This document shows positions 50,508 through 59,296 of a stretch of DNA of 64,000 nucleotides, in pieces. Made by a program: the position numbers and the translations under genes. Below the pieces are notes generated by a model. That model searched no databases and was not told the DNA's origin. It worked only from the letters and a program-made list of their open reading frames with translations. The DNA lies in assembly GCA_030018455.1 (NCBI GenBank), contig JASEFU010000009.1, positions 1 to 64,000 on the forward strand. Direction: 5' to 3'. The stretch comes from Dehalococcoidia bacterium. GTDB lineage: Bacteria > Chloroflexota > Dehalococcoidia > DSTF01 > JALHUB01. Every line of letters begins with the position of its first letter. Within the stretch, counting starts at the first letter, position 1.

Positions 50508-51305
50508 GTGAGGAAAGGTCCATTCTCGCGGTCCCCGTTCTTTGTGTGTGTCCTTGCCGTCGTGGGCCTTGTTGCGCTTATGGCGGCGTGCGACGACGAC
50601 GGCGCGCCACCTGAGGAGGCCGTCGCCTCCCCGGCCGCGACCGGCACGCCGACGCCGTTCCCGACACTGCCGCCCGCGCTCGTCTCCATCGGACCGCTCA
50701 ACGAACTCGAGAGCTTTCGCTACTCCGTGCGGCTCAGCCTGAGCATCCCCCAGATGGAGGACGAGCTACTCCAGGGCTTCGCATCCCTTCTCTCGGAGGT
50801 CGAGATACGGGGCGCATCCATTCCTCCGGACAAGAGCGAGATGTGGATAGAGTTCAAGAACAGCGGGCACTCTCTCGGCACTGTCAACATCGGAGGGAAG
50901 ACCTGGTTCAAGTCCGGGGAAGAGTGGACGGAGACCGCCAACTCGGGACTCGACGCCTCCCTGCTCACTCCTGAGGAGATAACCGCGGCGATAGCGCGGG
51001 AGGACATGTTTGCGGGCGCCCGGCCCCTCCGCGAGGAGCTTGACGGCGTTCCCGTCCTCCACTACAGCGTCACCCAGCAAGGAATGCGCTGGCTTGCGCT
51101 GCTCCTGAATACGGAAGAGGAAAGCGGCGTCAGCGGCCAGACGAAGGTGGACCTCTGGCTCACTGAAGAAGGGCATTACCCGGTGGAGATAACGTTCGAT
51201 GCCCGCGGCAAGGACGAGCAGGGGCGCGACGTGCTGGTGACGCTGGAGATGCAGGTCACCAACCTCAACGACCCGTTGATCGAGATAGTCCCGCCACCGG
51301 CGTGA
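50508..51305 (+). CDS. Lipoprotein, LppX/LprG-like
   Basis: The protein, 265 residues from GTG 50508, has an N-terminal basic segment, a hydrophobic helix (FFVCVLAVVGLVALMAAC) and a lipobox Cys near residue 26, then a Pro/Thr/Ala linker. The mature part (GPLNELESFRYSVRLSLSI, VNIGGKTWFKSGEEWTE, GQTKVDLWLTEEGHYPVEI) suggests an LppX/LprAFG- or LolA-like half-barrel that binds lipid. It follows the PyrE-like gene by 23 bases and ends with a terminator. Confidence 0.7.
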   Translation: MRKGPFSRSPFFVCVLAVVGLVALMAACDDDGAPPEEAVASPAATGTPTPFPTLPPALVSIGPLNELESFRYSVRLSLSIPQMEDELLQGFASLLSEVEIRGASIPPDKSEMWIEFKNSGHSLGTVNIGGKTWFKSGEEWTETANSGLDASLLTPEEITAAIAREDMFAGARPLREELDGVPVLHYSVTQQGMRWLALLLNTEEESGVSGQTKVDLWLTEEGHYPVEITFDARGKDEQGRDVLVTLEMQVTNLNDPLIEIVPPPA

Positions 51306-51326
51306 GTCCTTTCTCGGGAAAAGCGA

Positions 51327-51350
51327 AAGGGCCTCCCGGCCCTTTTTTCT
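51327..51350 (+). terminator. Rho-independent terminator
   Basis: AAGGGCC (51327-51333), loop TCCC, GGCCCTT (51338-51344), then a run of T. It closes the pyrE-like/lipoprotein unit. Confidence 0.8.
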
Positions 51351-51369
51351 TTCTTGGCGCGCGGCGTCC

Positions 51370-51633
51370 CTACAGCAGCCGGCGGATCGTTTTCCGGCCC
51401 GGACGCGGGTCGTAGTTCGTCTTGAACATCTCCAGCTTGTCGCGTTCGATCAAATACTTGCCGGCGAACACCATGGCCGGTATCTTCTTCTGCTTGATCA
51501 GCCGGCGCAGGCTCTGCGGGTGGATGCCGAGCACCCGCGCTGCCTCGACCAGGTCCAGATAATTGTCGAAGGGTTCTACTACCATTTCAGAGTCGGATGG
51601 TAAGCTGCTAATACCATTACATAGTTCTTCCAT
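51370..51633 (-). CDS. Excisionase-type helix-turn-helix protein
   Basis: The C-terminal two thirds match a MerR-like excisionase HTH: YLDLVEAARVLGIHPQSLRRLIKQKKIPAMVFAGKYLIERDKLEMF. The N-terminus is uncertain: ATG 51633 gives 87 residues and ATG 51585 gives 71; a TTGACA at 51637-51642 (minus strand) would favour the shorter form. It is not flanked by phage genes and may be a stand-alone regulator acting on the palindrome at 51671-51688. Confidence 0.75.
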   Translation of the reverse strand: MEELCNGISSLPSDSEMVVEPFDNYLDLVEAARVLGIHPQSLRRLIKQKKIPAMVFAGKYLIERDKLEMFKTNYDPRPGRKTIRRLL

Positions 51634-51670
51634 GCTTGTCAAGCGCCCGGCAGGACTGCCCCCTCGACTC

Positions 51671-51688
51671 TAGCACTGCAGTGTGCTA
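51671..51688. promoter_or_regulatory. Inverted repeat between HTH gene and membrane aminopropyltransferase-like gene
   Basis: TAGCAC (51671-51676) and GTGCTA (51683-51688) flank TGCAGT, making an almost fully symmetric 18-base site. It lies in the divergent region and is a natural candidate for autoregulation by the HTH protein. Confidence 0.45.
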
Positions 51689-51748
51689 AACAATCGTCAA
51701 CACGGTTTCCCCGCCCAGTGTCCCGTCCGCGCACCGGGAGGCGCTGTC

Positions 51749-54256
51749 TTGACCCTGCTGGAGATGACCACCCCGCGGGCCCGCCTCGGCACCTACGTCG
51801 GCCTCTTCCTCATCACGCTTTCCACCCTGATGTACGAAGTCTTGCTCACGCGCATCTTCAGCGTGACCATGATGTACCACTTCGCTTTCGTCGCCATCTC
51901 CGTCGCCCTCTTCGGAATGACCGTCGGCGCGCTCATCGTCTACCTTCTCCCCGACCGCTTCCCAACGGAGAAGACGAACGAGCGGCTCATTGTGTTTTCC
52001 TTCCTCTTCAGCATATCGATCGTGCTCAGCTTCCTCACTCAGCTCTCGGTGCCGTTCGTTGCCCGCTGGTCATTAGCAGGGGTCTACTCGGCGACCCTCA
52101 TCTATCTCGTGACTGCCATCCCGTTCATATTCAGCGGCGTCTGCGTCTGCCTTGCCCTCACGCGTTTCCCCCGGCAGATAAGCCGGCTCTACGCCGCCGA
52201 CCTCGTCGGCGCCGCCGTAGGGGCCGTCGCCCTCGTCTGGCTGCTGGACATGATGGACGCCCCCTCAGCTGTGGTTGCCATCGCCGCCCTGCCAAGCGTC
52301 GCCTCATTCTGGTTCGCCCAAGCCGCCGGCCAGCAACGACTCTTCTGGCTCGGTTTCACTGGCGCCATCGCCCTGTTTTGCCTCGCCTTCTCGAACGCCG
52401 TCCTCTTCGAACAGCGCCAACCATTCCTGCGTGTGACCTGGGTAGGGTCGGACCTGGCCGTCCCCAGCTACGAGGTCTCGTCGCCGTTGTACGAGCAATG
52501 GAACGCCTTTTCGAGGATCAGGGTGAACCCCAGCCTGAGCATGGTCCCAATGGGGTGGGGAATGAGTCCCACGCTGCCCAAAGAAATAAAGGTCCAGCAG
52601 CTCGACCTCGTAATCGACTCTACCGCCTTCACCGTTCTGACCCGCTATGCGGGACGTGAGGAGGAGATCCGTCACCTCAAGTACGACGTCACGAATCTTG
52701 CGCACTACGGTTATAAGGACGCCGACGTCCTTGTCGTCGGCGTCGGGGGCGGCCGCGACATCCTTTCCGCTCTCGCCTTCGATCAGAAGTCGGTCACGGG
52801 AGTGGAGATCAACGACAACATACTGCACGCCGTAAACGACGTGTACGGCGATTTCACCGGCCATCTCGACAGGGACCCGCGCGTGACGTTTGTCAATGAC
52901 GAGGCGCGGAGCTACATCGCGCGCTCAGACCAGAAGTACGACATCATACAGCTCTCCCTGACCGATACGTGGGCTGCCACGGCGGCCGGCGCCTACGCCC
53001 TCTCGGAAAACTCTCTCTACACGGTGGAGGCGTGGGACTGCTTCCTCGATCACCTGACCCCCAACGGACTGCTTAGCGTTTCCCGCTTCTACAACTGGGA
53101 GCAGCCGCTGCAGGCCCAACGCCTGGTGGCCCTGGCGACCGAGACCCTGCATCGCCGCGGAGTTAAGGACGCGCGGGCACACATCTACATGGCGGGAGCG
53201 GGGGTGACGGCGACCATCCTCGTCAGTCCGTCTCCTCTGTCCGCGGAGACTATTGCTGCGCTCGATCACGCCGTGGAGGAGATGCAGTTCGGCCGTATTA
53301 TCACGCCGGCCTACGTGGGGGAGGATAGCTTTGCGGGCATAGTGAACGCGGAAGACGTGAACTCCTACGTGGCCGGCCTCCCGGTTGACATCTCTCCGCC
53401 CACCGACGACCAGCCGTACTTCTTCCAGATGCTCCGTCTCCGCGACCTGTTTCGCAGTGACCTCCCGGACGAGAAAGGACTGACCGAGCCCGTGCTCGTC
53501 CTCGCGGGCCTGACGATAGCCGTCTTCGTCCTCACGTTCCTGTGCATCATCGTCCCCCTGATGCTGACGGCGAGAAAAGCCAGTCTCAGGGGGATGCCTC
53601 CCTTCTTCCTGTTCTTCGCGGGCATCGGGCTGGGCTTCTTGCTCATCGAAGTATCGCAGATGCAGCGGTTGAACATCTTCCTGGGGCACCCGACGTACGG
53701 GTTATCGGTGGTCCTGTTCTCGCTCCTGCTGTTCAGCGGCATCGGGAGCTTCGTCACCGAGCGGATAGCGGCCCCCGGCCCGCGGTTGCTGAACCTGTTG
53801 CCCCTTGTCATTCTTCTGGCGCTGCTTCTCGCCTTCGGCTTCGTCACGCCGCTTCTCATCGATCGCTTCGAATCATCGACGACTCCCGTGCGCATTCTCG
53901 CCGCCGTCGCCGTTCTCGCCCCGATGGGTCTGGCGATGGGGATGCCGTTCCCCATCGGGATGAGGGTCGTTTCCGCCTGGCCGGACGCTCCGACGCCCTT
54001 CTTCTGGGGGGTAAACGGCGCCACCTCCGTATGCGCCTCCGTCTTCGCGGTGGCCATTGCCCTTTCCTGGGGGATCTCGGTTTCGTTCTGGGTCGGCTGC
54101 GCCTGCTATCTGGCAGCGACAGCCGGCTTGGGGGCGGCGGCCTGGCGCGCCCGGCCACCCCGCCGCAGGGAGCGGCAAGAGTCTGCCGCTGAGGAGACGG
54201 ACCTCCTGCCCACCGCGCACACCGCCTCATCAGACCCGCAGATGCCCCCGGAATAG
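51749..54256 (+). CDS. Membrane-embedded spermidine-synthase-like protein
   Basis: The protein of 835 residues has an N-terminal bundle of about six or seven transmembrane helices, a soluble spermidine-synthase-like Rossmann domain (VLVVGVGGGRDILSALAFDQKSVTGVEIND near residue 330; TDDQPYFFQ near 550), then a second bundle of about six to seven helices. Such fusions of aminopropyltransferase-like and transporter-like parts are known but uncharacterised. The G-G-G-R-D replaces the usual G-G-G-D/E-G, so polyamine synthesis is uncertain. TTG 51749 follows GGGAGG. The C-terminus is cytosolic, Glu/Ala-rich. Confidence 0.78.
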   Translation: MTLLEMTTPRARLGTYVGLFLITLSTLMYEVLLTRIFSVTMMYHFAFVAISVALFGMTVGALIVYLLPDRFPTEKTNERLIVFSFLFSISIVLSFLTQLSVPFVARWSLAGVYSATLIYLVTAIPFIFSGVCVCLALTRFPRQISRLYAADLVGAAVGAVALVWLLDMMDAPSAVVAIAALPSVASFWFAQAAGQQRLFWLGFTGAIALFCLAFSNAVLFEQRQPFLRVTWVGSDLAVPSYEVSSPLYEQWNAFSRIRVNPSLSMVPMGWGMSPTLPKEIKVQQLDLVIDSTAFTVLTRYAGREEEIRHLKYDVTNLAHYGYKDADVLVVGVGGGRDILSALAFDQKSVTGVEINDNILHAVNDVYGDFTGHLDRDPRVTFVNDEARSYIARSDQKYDIIQLSLTDTWAATAAGAYALSENSLYTVEAWDCFLDHLTPNGLLSVSRFYNWEQPLQAQRLVALATETLHRRGVKDARAHIYMAGAGVTATILVSPSPLSAETIAALDHAVEEMQFGRIITPAYVGEDSFAGIVNAEDVNSYVAGLPVDISPPTDDQPYFFQMLRLRDLFRSDLPDEKGLTEPVLVLAGLTIAVFVLTFLCIIVPLMLTARKASLRGMPPFFLFFAGIGLGFLLIEVSQMQRLNIFLGHPTYGLSVVLFSLLLFSGIGSFVTERIAAPGPRLLNLLPLVILLALLLAFGFVTPLLIDRFESSTTPVRILAAVAVLAPMGLAMGMPFPIGMRVVSAWPDAPTPFFWGVNGATSVCASVFAVAIALSWGISVSFWVGCACYLAATAGLGAAAWRARPPRRRERQESAAEETDLLPTAHTASSDPQMPPE

Positions 54257-54293
54257 GGCCGCGCCTGCCGGCGGCGCGCCGCTTCAGCCATCC

Positions 54294-54316
54294 GTTTATC
54301 CGCTTTTCATCCGTGG
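54294..54316. repeat. Dispersed repeat, family C
   Basis: GTTTATCCGCTTTTC followed by ATCCGTGG, the most diverged of three copies. Confidence 0.45.
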
Positions 54317-54425
54317 GCGGCAAGCCCGGCTGGTCGGGCAGAGACGCCCGAGCCTGTCGGAATGTGCCCCTTTTCTCACATGCTCCTTTGGGAGGAAATG
54401 TTAACGAACTCTTCACACTACTGCC

Positions 54426-54455
54426 TTGACACTAGCGATAAAAGACCGATAAACT
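54426..54455 (+). promoter_or_regulatory. Promoter of glutamate synthase operon
   Basis: TTGACA (54426-54431, perfect -35), 18 bases, TAAACT (54450-54455). Transcription would begin near 54462, giving a leader of about 128 bases. Confidence 0.6.
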
Positions 54456-54465
54456 TGTGGCATAC

Positions 54466-54479
54466 GGTAGCCGCTTGCC
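54466..54479 (+). promoter_or_regulatory. Motif shared with gdhA promoter
   Basis: GGTAGCCGCTTGCC differs at two positions from GGCAACCGCTTGCC at 60098-60111. It lies just downstream of the predicted transcription start. A shared nitrogen-control site is suggested; the protein that binds it is not known. Confidence 0.4.
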
Positions 54480-54539
54480 GCCTCACCTCCCTCTTCTCAG
54501 TCGTGGTGAGACGACAGAACGGACGAAACAAAGAGAGGT

Positions 54540-54580
54540 AACCGGTAGCAGCTGCCGGTTCTTCTCCGGCAAAAGGCAGC
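54540..54580 (+). promoter_or_regulatory. Leader with competing hairpins
   Basis: AACCGG (54540-54545) and CCGGTT (54555-54560) form a hairpin extended inward to about nine pairs. GCCGG (54554-54558) can instead pair with CCGGC (54566-54570), and GCTGCC (54551-54556) with GGCAGC (54575-54580). The alternatives share bases and end ten bases before the ATG, where only a weak ribosome site is seen. Confidence 0.4.
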
Positions 54581-54589
54581 GACAGCAAA

Positions 54590-55063
54590 ATGAAACGCAT
54601 CCGCGTAAACGAGGACGTCTGCATCGGGTGCAGGCTTTGCGAGATTAGCTGCGTCGTCGAGCACTCGCTGTCGCGCGACATCCTCAAGGCGTTCAAGTCC
54701 GAGAGCCCGCCCTCGCTCTCAAGAATATCCGTGCGCCAGGCGAAGGACGGCTTCCTGCCCGTCCGCTGCTTGCACTGCCCGGAGCCCGCCTGCGTCGACG
54801 CCTGCCTCACCGGCGCCCTCAGCCGCGACCCATCGAGCGGCCTCGTCCTTTACGATGCCACACGCTGCGTCGGGTGCTGGACGTGCGTCATCGCCTGCCC
54901 CTTCGGCGCGATAACACCCGACGCCGCGCGACAATCGATCGCGAAGTGCGACATGTGCCCTGACCTCGATGTCCCCGCCTGTGTCGCCGGCTGCTCCAAC
55001 CGCGCCCTCACGCTGGAGGAAGCCGCGGTGGAGGCGGCGATCCTTGAAAGCGTGGAGCGGTAG
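54590..55063 (+). CDS. Polyferredoxin-type electron-transfer subunit
   Basis: The 157-residue Fe-S protein resembles HycB/CooF-type subunits. Four Cys groups are visible: CIGCRLCEISC (near residue 11), CLHCPEPACVDAC (near 60), CVGCWTCVIAC (near 92) and CDMCPDLDVPACVAGC (near 121), enough for four [4Fe-4S] clusters. It is the first gene of the glutamate synthase operon, two bases before the flavoprotein gene, and probably relays electrons between that flavoprotein and the FMN subunit. Confidence 0.87.
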   Translation: MKRIRVNEDVCIGCRLCEISCVVEHSLSRDILKAFKSESPPSLSRISVRQAKDGFLPVRCLHCPEPACVDACLTGALSRDPSSGLVLYDATRCVGCWTCVIACPFGAITPDAARQSIAKCDMCPDLDVPACVAGCSNRALTLEEAAVEAAILESVER

Positions 55064-55065
55064 CG

Positions 55066-56397
55066 ATGGGAAGGCAGGTCTCCACCCGTTATCTGCTAAT
55101 CGGCAACTCCGCCGGCGCCATCGCCGCCGCGGAGGCGATCCGCGAGCTTGACACGGCGGGCCCGATAACCATCATCTCCGACGAGCGCCATCCCGCCTAC
55201 TCGCGCCCTCTCATCTCCGACTACCTCGCCGGACACCGCTCGATAAAGCAGACCTTCCTCGGCGGGCCCGGCTTCTATTCGAAAAACGGCATCGAAACTG
55301 TCCTTGGAACGAAGGCCACGCGCCTCGACATCGAAGGCCGGGCTGTCGAGCTCGACGACGGGACGGCGCTGCGCTGGGAAAAGCTCCTGCTCGCTACCGG
55401 CGGCTCCCCTATCCGGCCCGACGTCGCCGGCATAAGCCGCAGCGGCGTCTTCACCTTCACCACCCTCGACGACGCGGTCGCCCTGCGCCGGGAGATTGAC
55501 GCCGCGTCGCGCGTCGTCGTCATCGGCGGCGGGCTCATCGGCGTCAGCGTGTCGCAGGCGCTCGTCAGCATCGGAGCGAAGGTCATTATCGTGGAGCTGA
55601 TGGATCGCATTCTCAGCGCCGCTCTCGACAGCCAGGCGTCGGCGATGGTCGAAGCGCGGCTGCGCGAAGCCGGCGTCAAGGTGATTACGGGGCGCAGCGT
55701 GGAACAGATAATCGGCGCGCGCGAGAACGGACGCCGCGCGGCGGGCGTTGTGCTCGACGACGGGCGCGAGATAGCCTGCCAGGCGGTAGTCTCCGCCGTG
55801 GGCGTCTCGCCCCGAACCGACCTCGTGAGCGGAACAGCGATAAAGACGCGACGCGGGATCGTCGTCGATTCCCACATGATGACGAGCTGCCCCGACGTCT
55901 ACGCTTGCGGCGACGTGGCCGAGGTCTACGACTTCGCACGCGGGGAGACGCGGCCCAACCCCATCTGGCCGAACGCCGTCATGGGTGGTCGCATCGCCGG
56001 GCACAACATGGCCCGCGCTCCCGGCCTACCGGCGCGCGCTTACGAGGGAAGCACGAACCTCAACGCCTTCAACTACTTTGGAATGGCCATTGTATCGGCA
56101 GGCATCGTCGAGCCGCCGAAGAACGGCGGCTACCGCGTGCTGCGCTCGCAGACGAGCGGCGGCCGCTACCGGCGCGTGGTCTTGAAGGACGGGCGCGTCG
56201 TCGGGGCGATCTTCGCCGGCGACATCCAGAGCGCGGGCGTCGTCTACGGGCTCATGCGGGCGGCCATCGATACGCACCGCTTCGAGAAGGCGCTCGCAGC
56301 GGAGGACTTCAGTTTCGCGTCGCTACCGCCGCACGCGCGACAGCGGCTGCTGGACCGCGCCGGCATCGAGGAGGACGGGCGAAATGCAGGACGTTAG
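55066..56397 (+). CDS. FAD/NAD(P)-dependent oxidoreductase
   Basis: The 443-residue flavoprotein has an FAD Rossmann motif (IGNSAGAIAAAEAI near residue 10), an NAD(P) Rossmann motif (VVIGGGLIGVSVSQAL near residue 150) and the second FAD motif VYACGDVAEVYD. It belongs to the rubredoxin reductase/NirB-like group. In this operon it is the likely NAD(P)H entry point for glutamate synthase, replacing GltD. Its end overlaps the amidotransferase gene by 14 bases. It could also run in reverse from ferredoxin. Confidence 0.87.
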   Translation: MGRQVSTRYLLIGNSAGAIAAAEAIRELDTAGPITIISDERHPAYSRPLISDYLAGHRSIKQTFLGGPGFYSKNGIETVLGTKATRLDIEGRAVELDDGTALRWEKLLLATGGSPIRPDVAGISRSGVFTFTTLDDAVALRREIDAASRVVVIGGGLIGVSVSQALVSIGAKVIIVELMDRILSAALDSQASAMVEARLREAGVKVITGRSVEQIIGARENGRRAAGVVLDDGREIACQAVVSAVGVSPRTDLVSGTAIKTRRGIVVDSHMMTSCPDVYACGDVAEVYDFARGETRPNPIWPNAVMGGRIAGHNMARAPGLPARAYEGSTNLNAFNYFGMAIVSAGIVEPPKNGGYRVLRSQTSGGRYRRVVLKDGRVVGAIFAGDIQSAGVVYGLMRAAIDTHRFEKALAAEDFSFASLPPHARQRLLDRAGIEEDGRNAGR

Positions 56398-57517
56398 ACG
56401 GCTCAGCAACCCCTACAACGACGACAAGGTCATCGCCGCCTGCTCCATCTTCGGCGTCATGGACACCTCGGGGCGCGCCGTCAAAGGCAGCGACGTCATC
56501 CGCGCCATCGCCAACATGCACGACCGCGGCAACGGCCTCGGCGGCGGCTTCGCCATCTACGGCATCTACCCCGAGTACGCCGACTGCTACGCCTTCCACA
56601 TCATGTTCCCCGACGACGAGGCCCGCAAGCAGATCGAGCGCTTCATTGCGCAGTCGTTCACCGTCATCCGCGGTGAGGAGATTCCTACCAGGCCGTGCGA
56701 CGCTATCAGAGACCCGCCGCTCGTCTGGCGCTACTTCCTGCTGCCGCACGGCGCAAAGGCGGGCGAGGAGGGGGACTTCGTCATCGAGCAGGTGATGAAG
56801 ATCAACACCGGTTTCGCCGGTTCGTTTGTCTTTTCGAGCGGGAAGAACATGGGCGTGTTCAAGGGCGTCGGCTATCCGGAGGACATCGCCGCGTACTTCC
56901 GCCTCGAAGAGTACCGCGGCTACCTGTGGAGCGCTCACGGACGCTTCCCCACAAACTCGCCCGGCTGGTGGGGCGGCGCCCATCCCTTCAACATCCTCGA
57001 CTGGACGGTCGTCCACAACGGCGAGATTTCATCTTACGGCACAAACCGCCGCTACCTGGAGATGTTCGGCTATGACTGCACGATGCAGACCGATACGGAA
57101 GTCGTGGCCTACGCCGTCGACCTGCTGATGCGGCGCCACGGCCTTCCCATCGACCTGGCGGCGAAGGTGTTCGCGCCGCCGCTTTGGGAGCAGATCGAGC
57201 GCAGCCCGGCGAAGGAGCGCGCGCTCCTCACGACCCTTCGCCAGGTCTACGCCAGCCTCCTGCTCAACGGGCCGTTCGCAGTCATCATCGCCCGGCAGGG
57301 AGAGATGATCGGTCTGACCGACCGCATCCGACTGCGGCCCCTGACGGCGGCAGTGAAGGGCGACCTGCTGTACCTGTCGTCCGAAGAGTCGGCGATACGG
57401 CTGGTCGAGCCCGACGTCGAGCGCGTCTGGACGCCCATGGGCGGCGAGCCCATCATCGGCCGTCTGGGCGAGCCCCTGCCCCGGCCCGACAAGCGCCTGG
57501 AGACGGCCGCCGCATAG
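56384..57517 (+). CDS. Glutamate synthase, glutamine amidotransferase subunit
   Basis: This 377-residue protein is the class II (Ntn) glutaminase domain of glutamate synthase as a separate subunit. The nucleophile is predicted to be Cys20 in AACSIFGVMDTSG; further motifs are AHGRFPTNSPGWWGGAHPF and VHNGEISSYGTNRRYLE. About 19 residues precede the Cys and no start codon allows it to be residue 2, so a propeptide must be removed, as in GltB and some PurF proteins. It releases ammonia from glutamine for the FMN subunit encoded next. Confidence 0.88.
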   Translation: MQDVRRLSNPYNDDKVIAACSIFGVMDTSGRAVKGSDVIRAIANMHDRGNGLGGGFAIYGIYPEYADCYAFHIMFPDDEARKQIERFIAQSFTVIRGEEIPTRPCDAIRDPPLVWRYFLLPHGAKAGEEGDFVIEQVMKINTGFAGSFVFSSGKNMGVFKGVGYPEDIAAYFRLEEYRGYLWSAHGRFPTNSPGWWGGAHPFNILDWTVVHNGEISSYGTNRRYLEMFGYDCTMQTDTEVVAYAVDLLMRRHGLPIDLAAKVFAPPLWEQIERSPAKERALLTTLRQVYASLLLNGPFAVIIARQGEMIGLTDRIRLRPLTAAVKGDLLYLSSEESAIRLVEPDVERVWTPMGGEPIIGRLGEPLPRPDKRLETAAA

Positions 57518-57527
57518 AGAGAGAACG

Positions 57528-59075
57528 ATGATAAGCGCCAGGAAGACAGCCCACGCCTCCCCCGCTCGCAGGTCTTTTCACCTCGGGCCCCGCTTTGCCG
57601 TTCTTCGCGACAGGGAGCGCTGCATCAACTGCCGCGTTTGCGTCACGCAGTGCACCTTCGGCGCCCAGGGCTACGACGCCGCCGACGACACTGTCTTCAG
57701 CATCGACGACAACTGCGTCGGCTGCCAGCGCTGCGTCGCCTTCTGCCCCACCGACGCCCTGAGCGTCGTCGAGAGGCCGCCGCGCTTCCGCCAGAACTAT
57801 AGCTGGCGCGCGGAGGTGATCGAGGACGTCAAGCGGCAGGCGGAGACCGGCGGCGTGCTGCTGACCGGCATGGGCGACGACAAGTCGCAGCGCATCTACT
57901 GGGACCACCTGCTGCTGAACGCCAGCCAGGTCACCAACCCCTCGATAGACCCCCTGCGCGAGCCAATGGAGCTGCGCACCTACCTGGGACGAAAGCCCGA
58001 ACGCGTGGAGGTCGACAGCGAAGGGCGGCCTGCGCCGACGAAGGTCCCGCCGCAGGTGATGATCGAGACGCCGATCCTCTTTTCGGCGATGTCGTACGGA
58101 GCCGTCAGTCTCAACGTACACGAGTCGCTGGCGCGCGCCGCCGCCGCCTCGGGCACTCTATTCAACACCGGCGAGGGCGGCCTCCACCAGAAGCTGCACC
58201 GCTACGGTCGGTACACCATCGCCCAGGTGGCGTCCGGGCGCTTCGGCGTCAACCCCGAGTACCTGGACGTGGCGGCGATCATCGAGATCAAGATCGGCCA
58301 GGGGGCGAAGCCCGGCATCGGCGGACACCTTCCGGGCGAGAAAGTGAGCGCGGAGGTGTCGGCGACGCGCATGATACCGACGGGCACCGACGCCCTCTCG
58401 CCCGCGCCCCACCACGACATCTACTCGATAGAAGACCTGGCGCAGCTCATCTACGCCCTCAAAGAGGCAACCAACTACACCAAGCCTGTCTGCGTCAAGA
58501 TCGCCGCCGTGCACAACGCCGCCGCCATTGCCAGCGGGATGGTGCGCGCGGGCGCCGATATCATCGCCCTCGACGGGCTCCGCGGCTCGACGGGGGCGGC
58601 GCCGAAGATCATACGCGACAACGTGGGCATCCCCATCGAGCTCGCCCTCGCCGCCGTCGACACCCGTCTGCGACAGGAGGGCATACGCAACCAGGTGTCG
58701 ATAATCGCCGGCGGCGGCATCCGCAGCAGCGGCGACGCCATAAAGGCGATAGCCCTGGGCGCGGATGCCGTCTACATCGGCACGGCCGCGCTCATCGCCC
58801 TGGGCTGCACCGTGTGCCAGCAGTGCCCCAGCGGGCTCTGCGCCTGGGGCATCTGCACGACCGATCCGGTCATCAGCAAGCGCGTGAACCCGGACATCGG
58901 CGCTGAACGGCTGACGAACCTGCTGCACGCCTGGAGTCTCGAGATAAAGGAGATGCTGGGTGGCATGGGGATCAACGCCCTCGAGAGCCTGCGCGGGAAC
59001 CGCCACCACCTTCGCGCCGTTGGGCTGATGGAGGCCGAGATGGAAGTGCTCGGCGTGAGGGTAGCGGGCTCGTGA
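57528..59075 (+). CDS. Glutamate synthase, FMN/Fe-S catalytic subunit
   Basis: The 515-residue protein joins an N-terminal 2[4Fe-4S] ferredoxin domain (CINCRVCVTQC near residue 28; CVGCQRCVAFCP near 64) to the FMN-binding TIM barrel of glutamate synthase (SYGAVSLNVHESLARAA, GEGGLHQKLHRYG, GQGAKPGIGGHLPGEKV, IIAGGGIRSSGDAIKAIALGA). CTVCQQCPSGLCAWGIC near residue 427 is the 3Fe-4S site. This is the archaeal-type arrangement. It makes glutamate from 2-oxoglutarate and glutamine-derived ammonia. Confidence 0.92.
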   Translation: MISARKTAHASPARRSFHLGPRFAVLRDRERCINCRVCVTQCTFGAQGYDAADDTVFSIDDNCVGCQRCVAFCPTDALSVVERPPRFRQNYSWRAEVIEDVKRQAETGGVLLTGMGDDKSQRIYWDHLLLNASQVTNPSIDPLREPMELRTYLGRKPERVEVDSEGRPAPTKVPPQVMIETPILFSAMSYGAVSLNVHESLARAAAASGTLFNTGEGGLHQKLHRYGRYTIAQVASGRFGVNPEYLDVAAIIEIKIGQGAKPGIGGHLPGEKVSAEVSATRMIPTGTDALSPAPHHDIYSIEDLAQLIYALKEATNYTKPVCVKIAAVHNAAAIASGMVRAGADIIALDGLRGSTGAAPKIIRDNVGIPIELALAAVDTRLRQEGIRNQVSIIAGGGIRSSGDAIKAIALGADAVYIGTAALIALGCTVCQQCPSGLCAWGICTTDPVISKRVNPDIGAERLTNLLHAWSLEIKEMLGGMGINALESLRGNRHHLRAVGLMEAEMEVLGVRVAGS

Positions 59076-59135
59076 TCGGTTTTCAGGAATGGTGGCGCTC
59101 CCTCACGGTCTCGAAACGGGAGCGAAGGCAGTACC

Positions 59136-59151
59136 GCGGCCTGAAGGCTGC
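59136..59151. repeat. Dispersed hairpin repeat, family B
   Basis: GCGGCCT-GA-AGGCTGC is a seven-bp hairpin with one G-T pair and the GA loop of family B. It lies in the 221-base gap inside the glutamate synthase operon, the only sizeable gap there. Confidence 0.45.
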
Positions 59152-59296
59152 GGCATGAGACAACACAAGCATGTCGAGGGAAAGCGTGAACGGTGTCTAT
59201 GAGATGACGCCCTGTCCTTCATGGCGCGGTGTCGAGAAACGCCGGCGGGGGCAGAGATCGCGTCACAGGTATGGTGCAGGAGCGGGCCAGCAGGCG

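Larger units (their letters stand above)
54257..54589 (+). other. Intergenic/leader region of glutamate synthase operon
   Basis: This 333-base gap contains a family C repeat (54294-54316), a promoter (54426-54455), a motif shared with the gdhA promoter (54466-54479) and a structured leader (54540-54580). No gene is supported within it. Confidence 0.6.

Noticed and set aside
59171-59296. N-terminal extension of the GXGXG subunit
   Set aside because: The 42 extra residues are Arg/Gly-rich, have no family counterpart and follow an inserted hairpin repeat.
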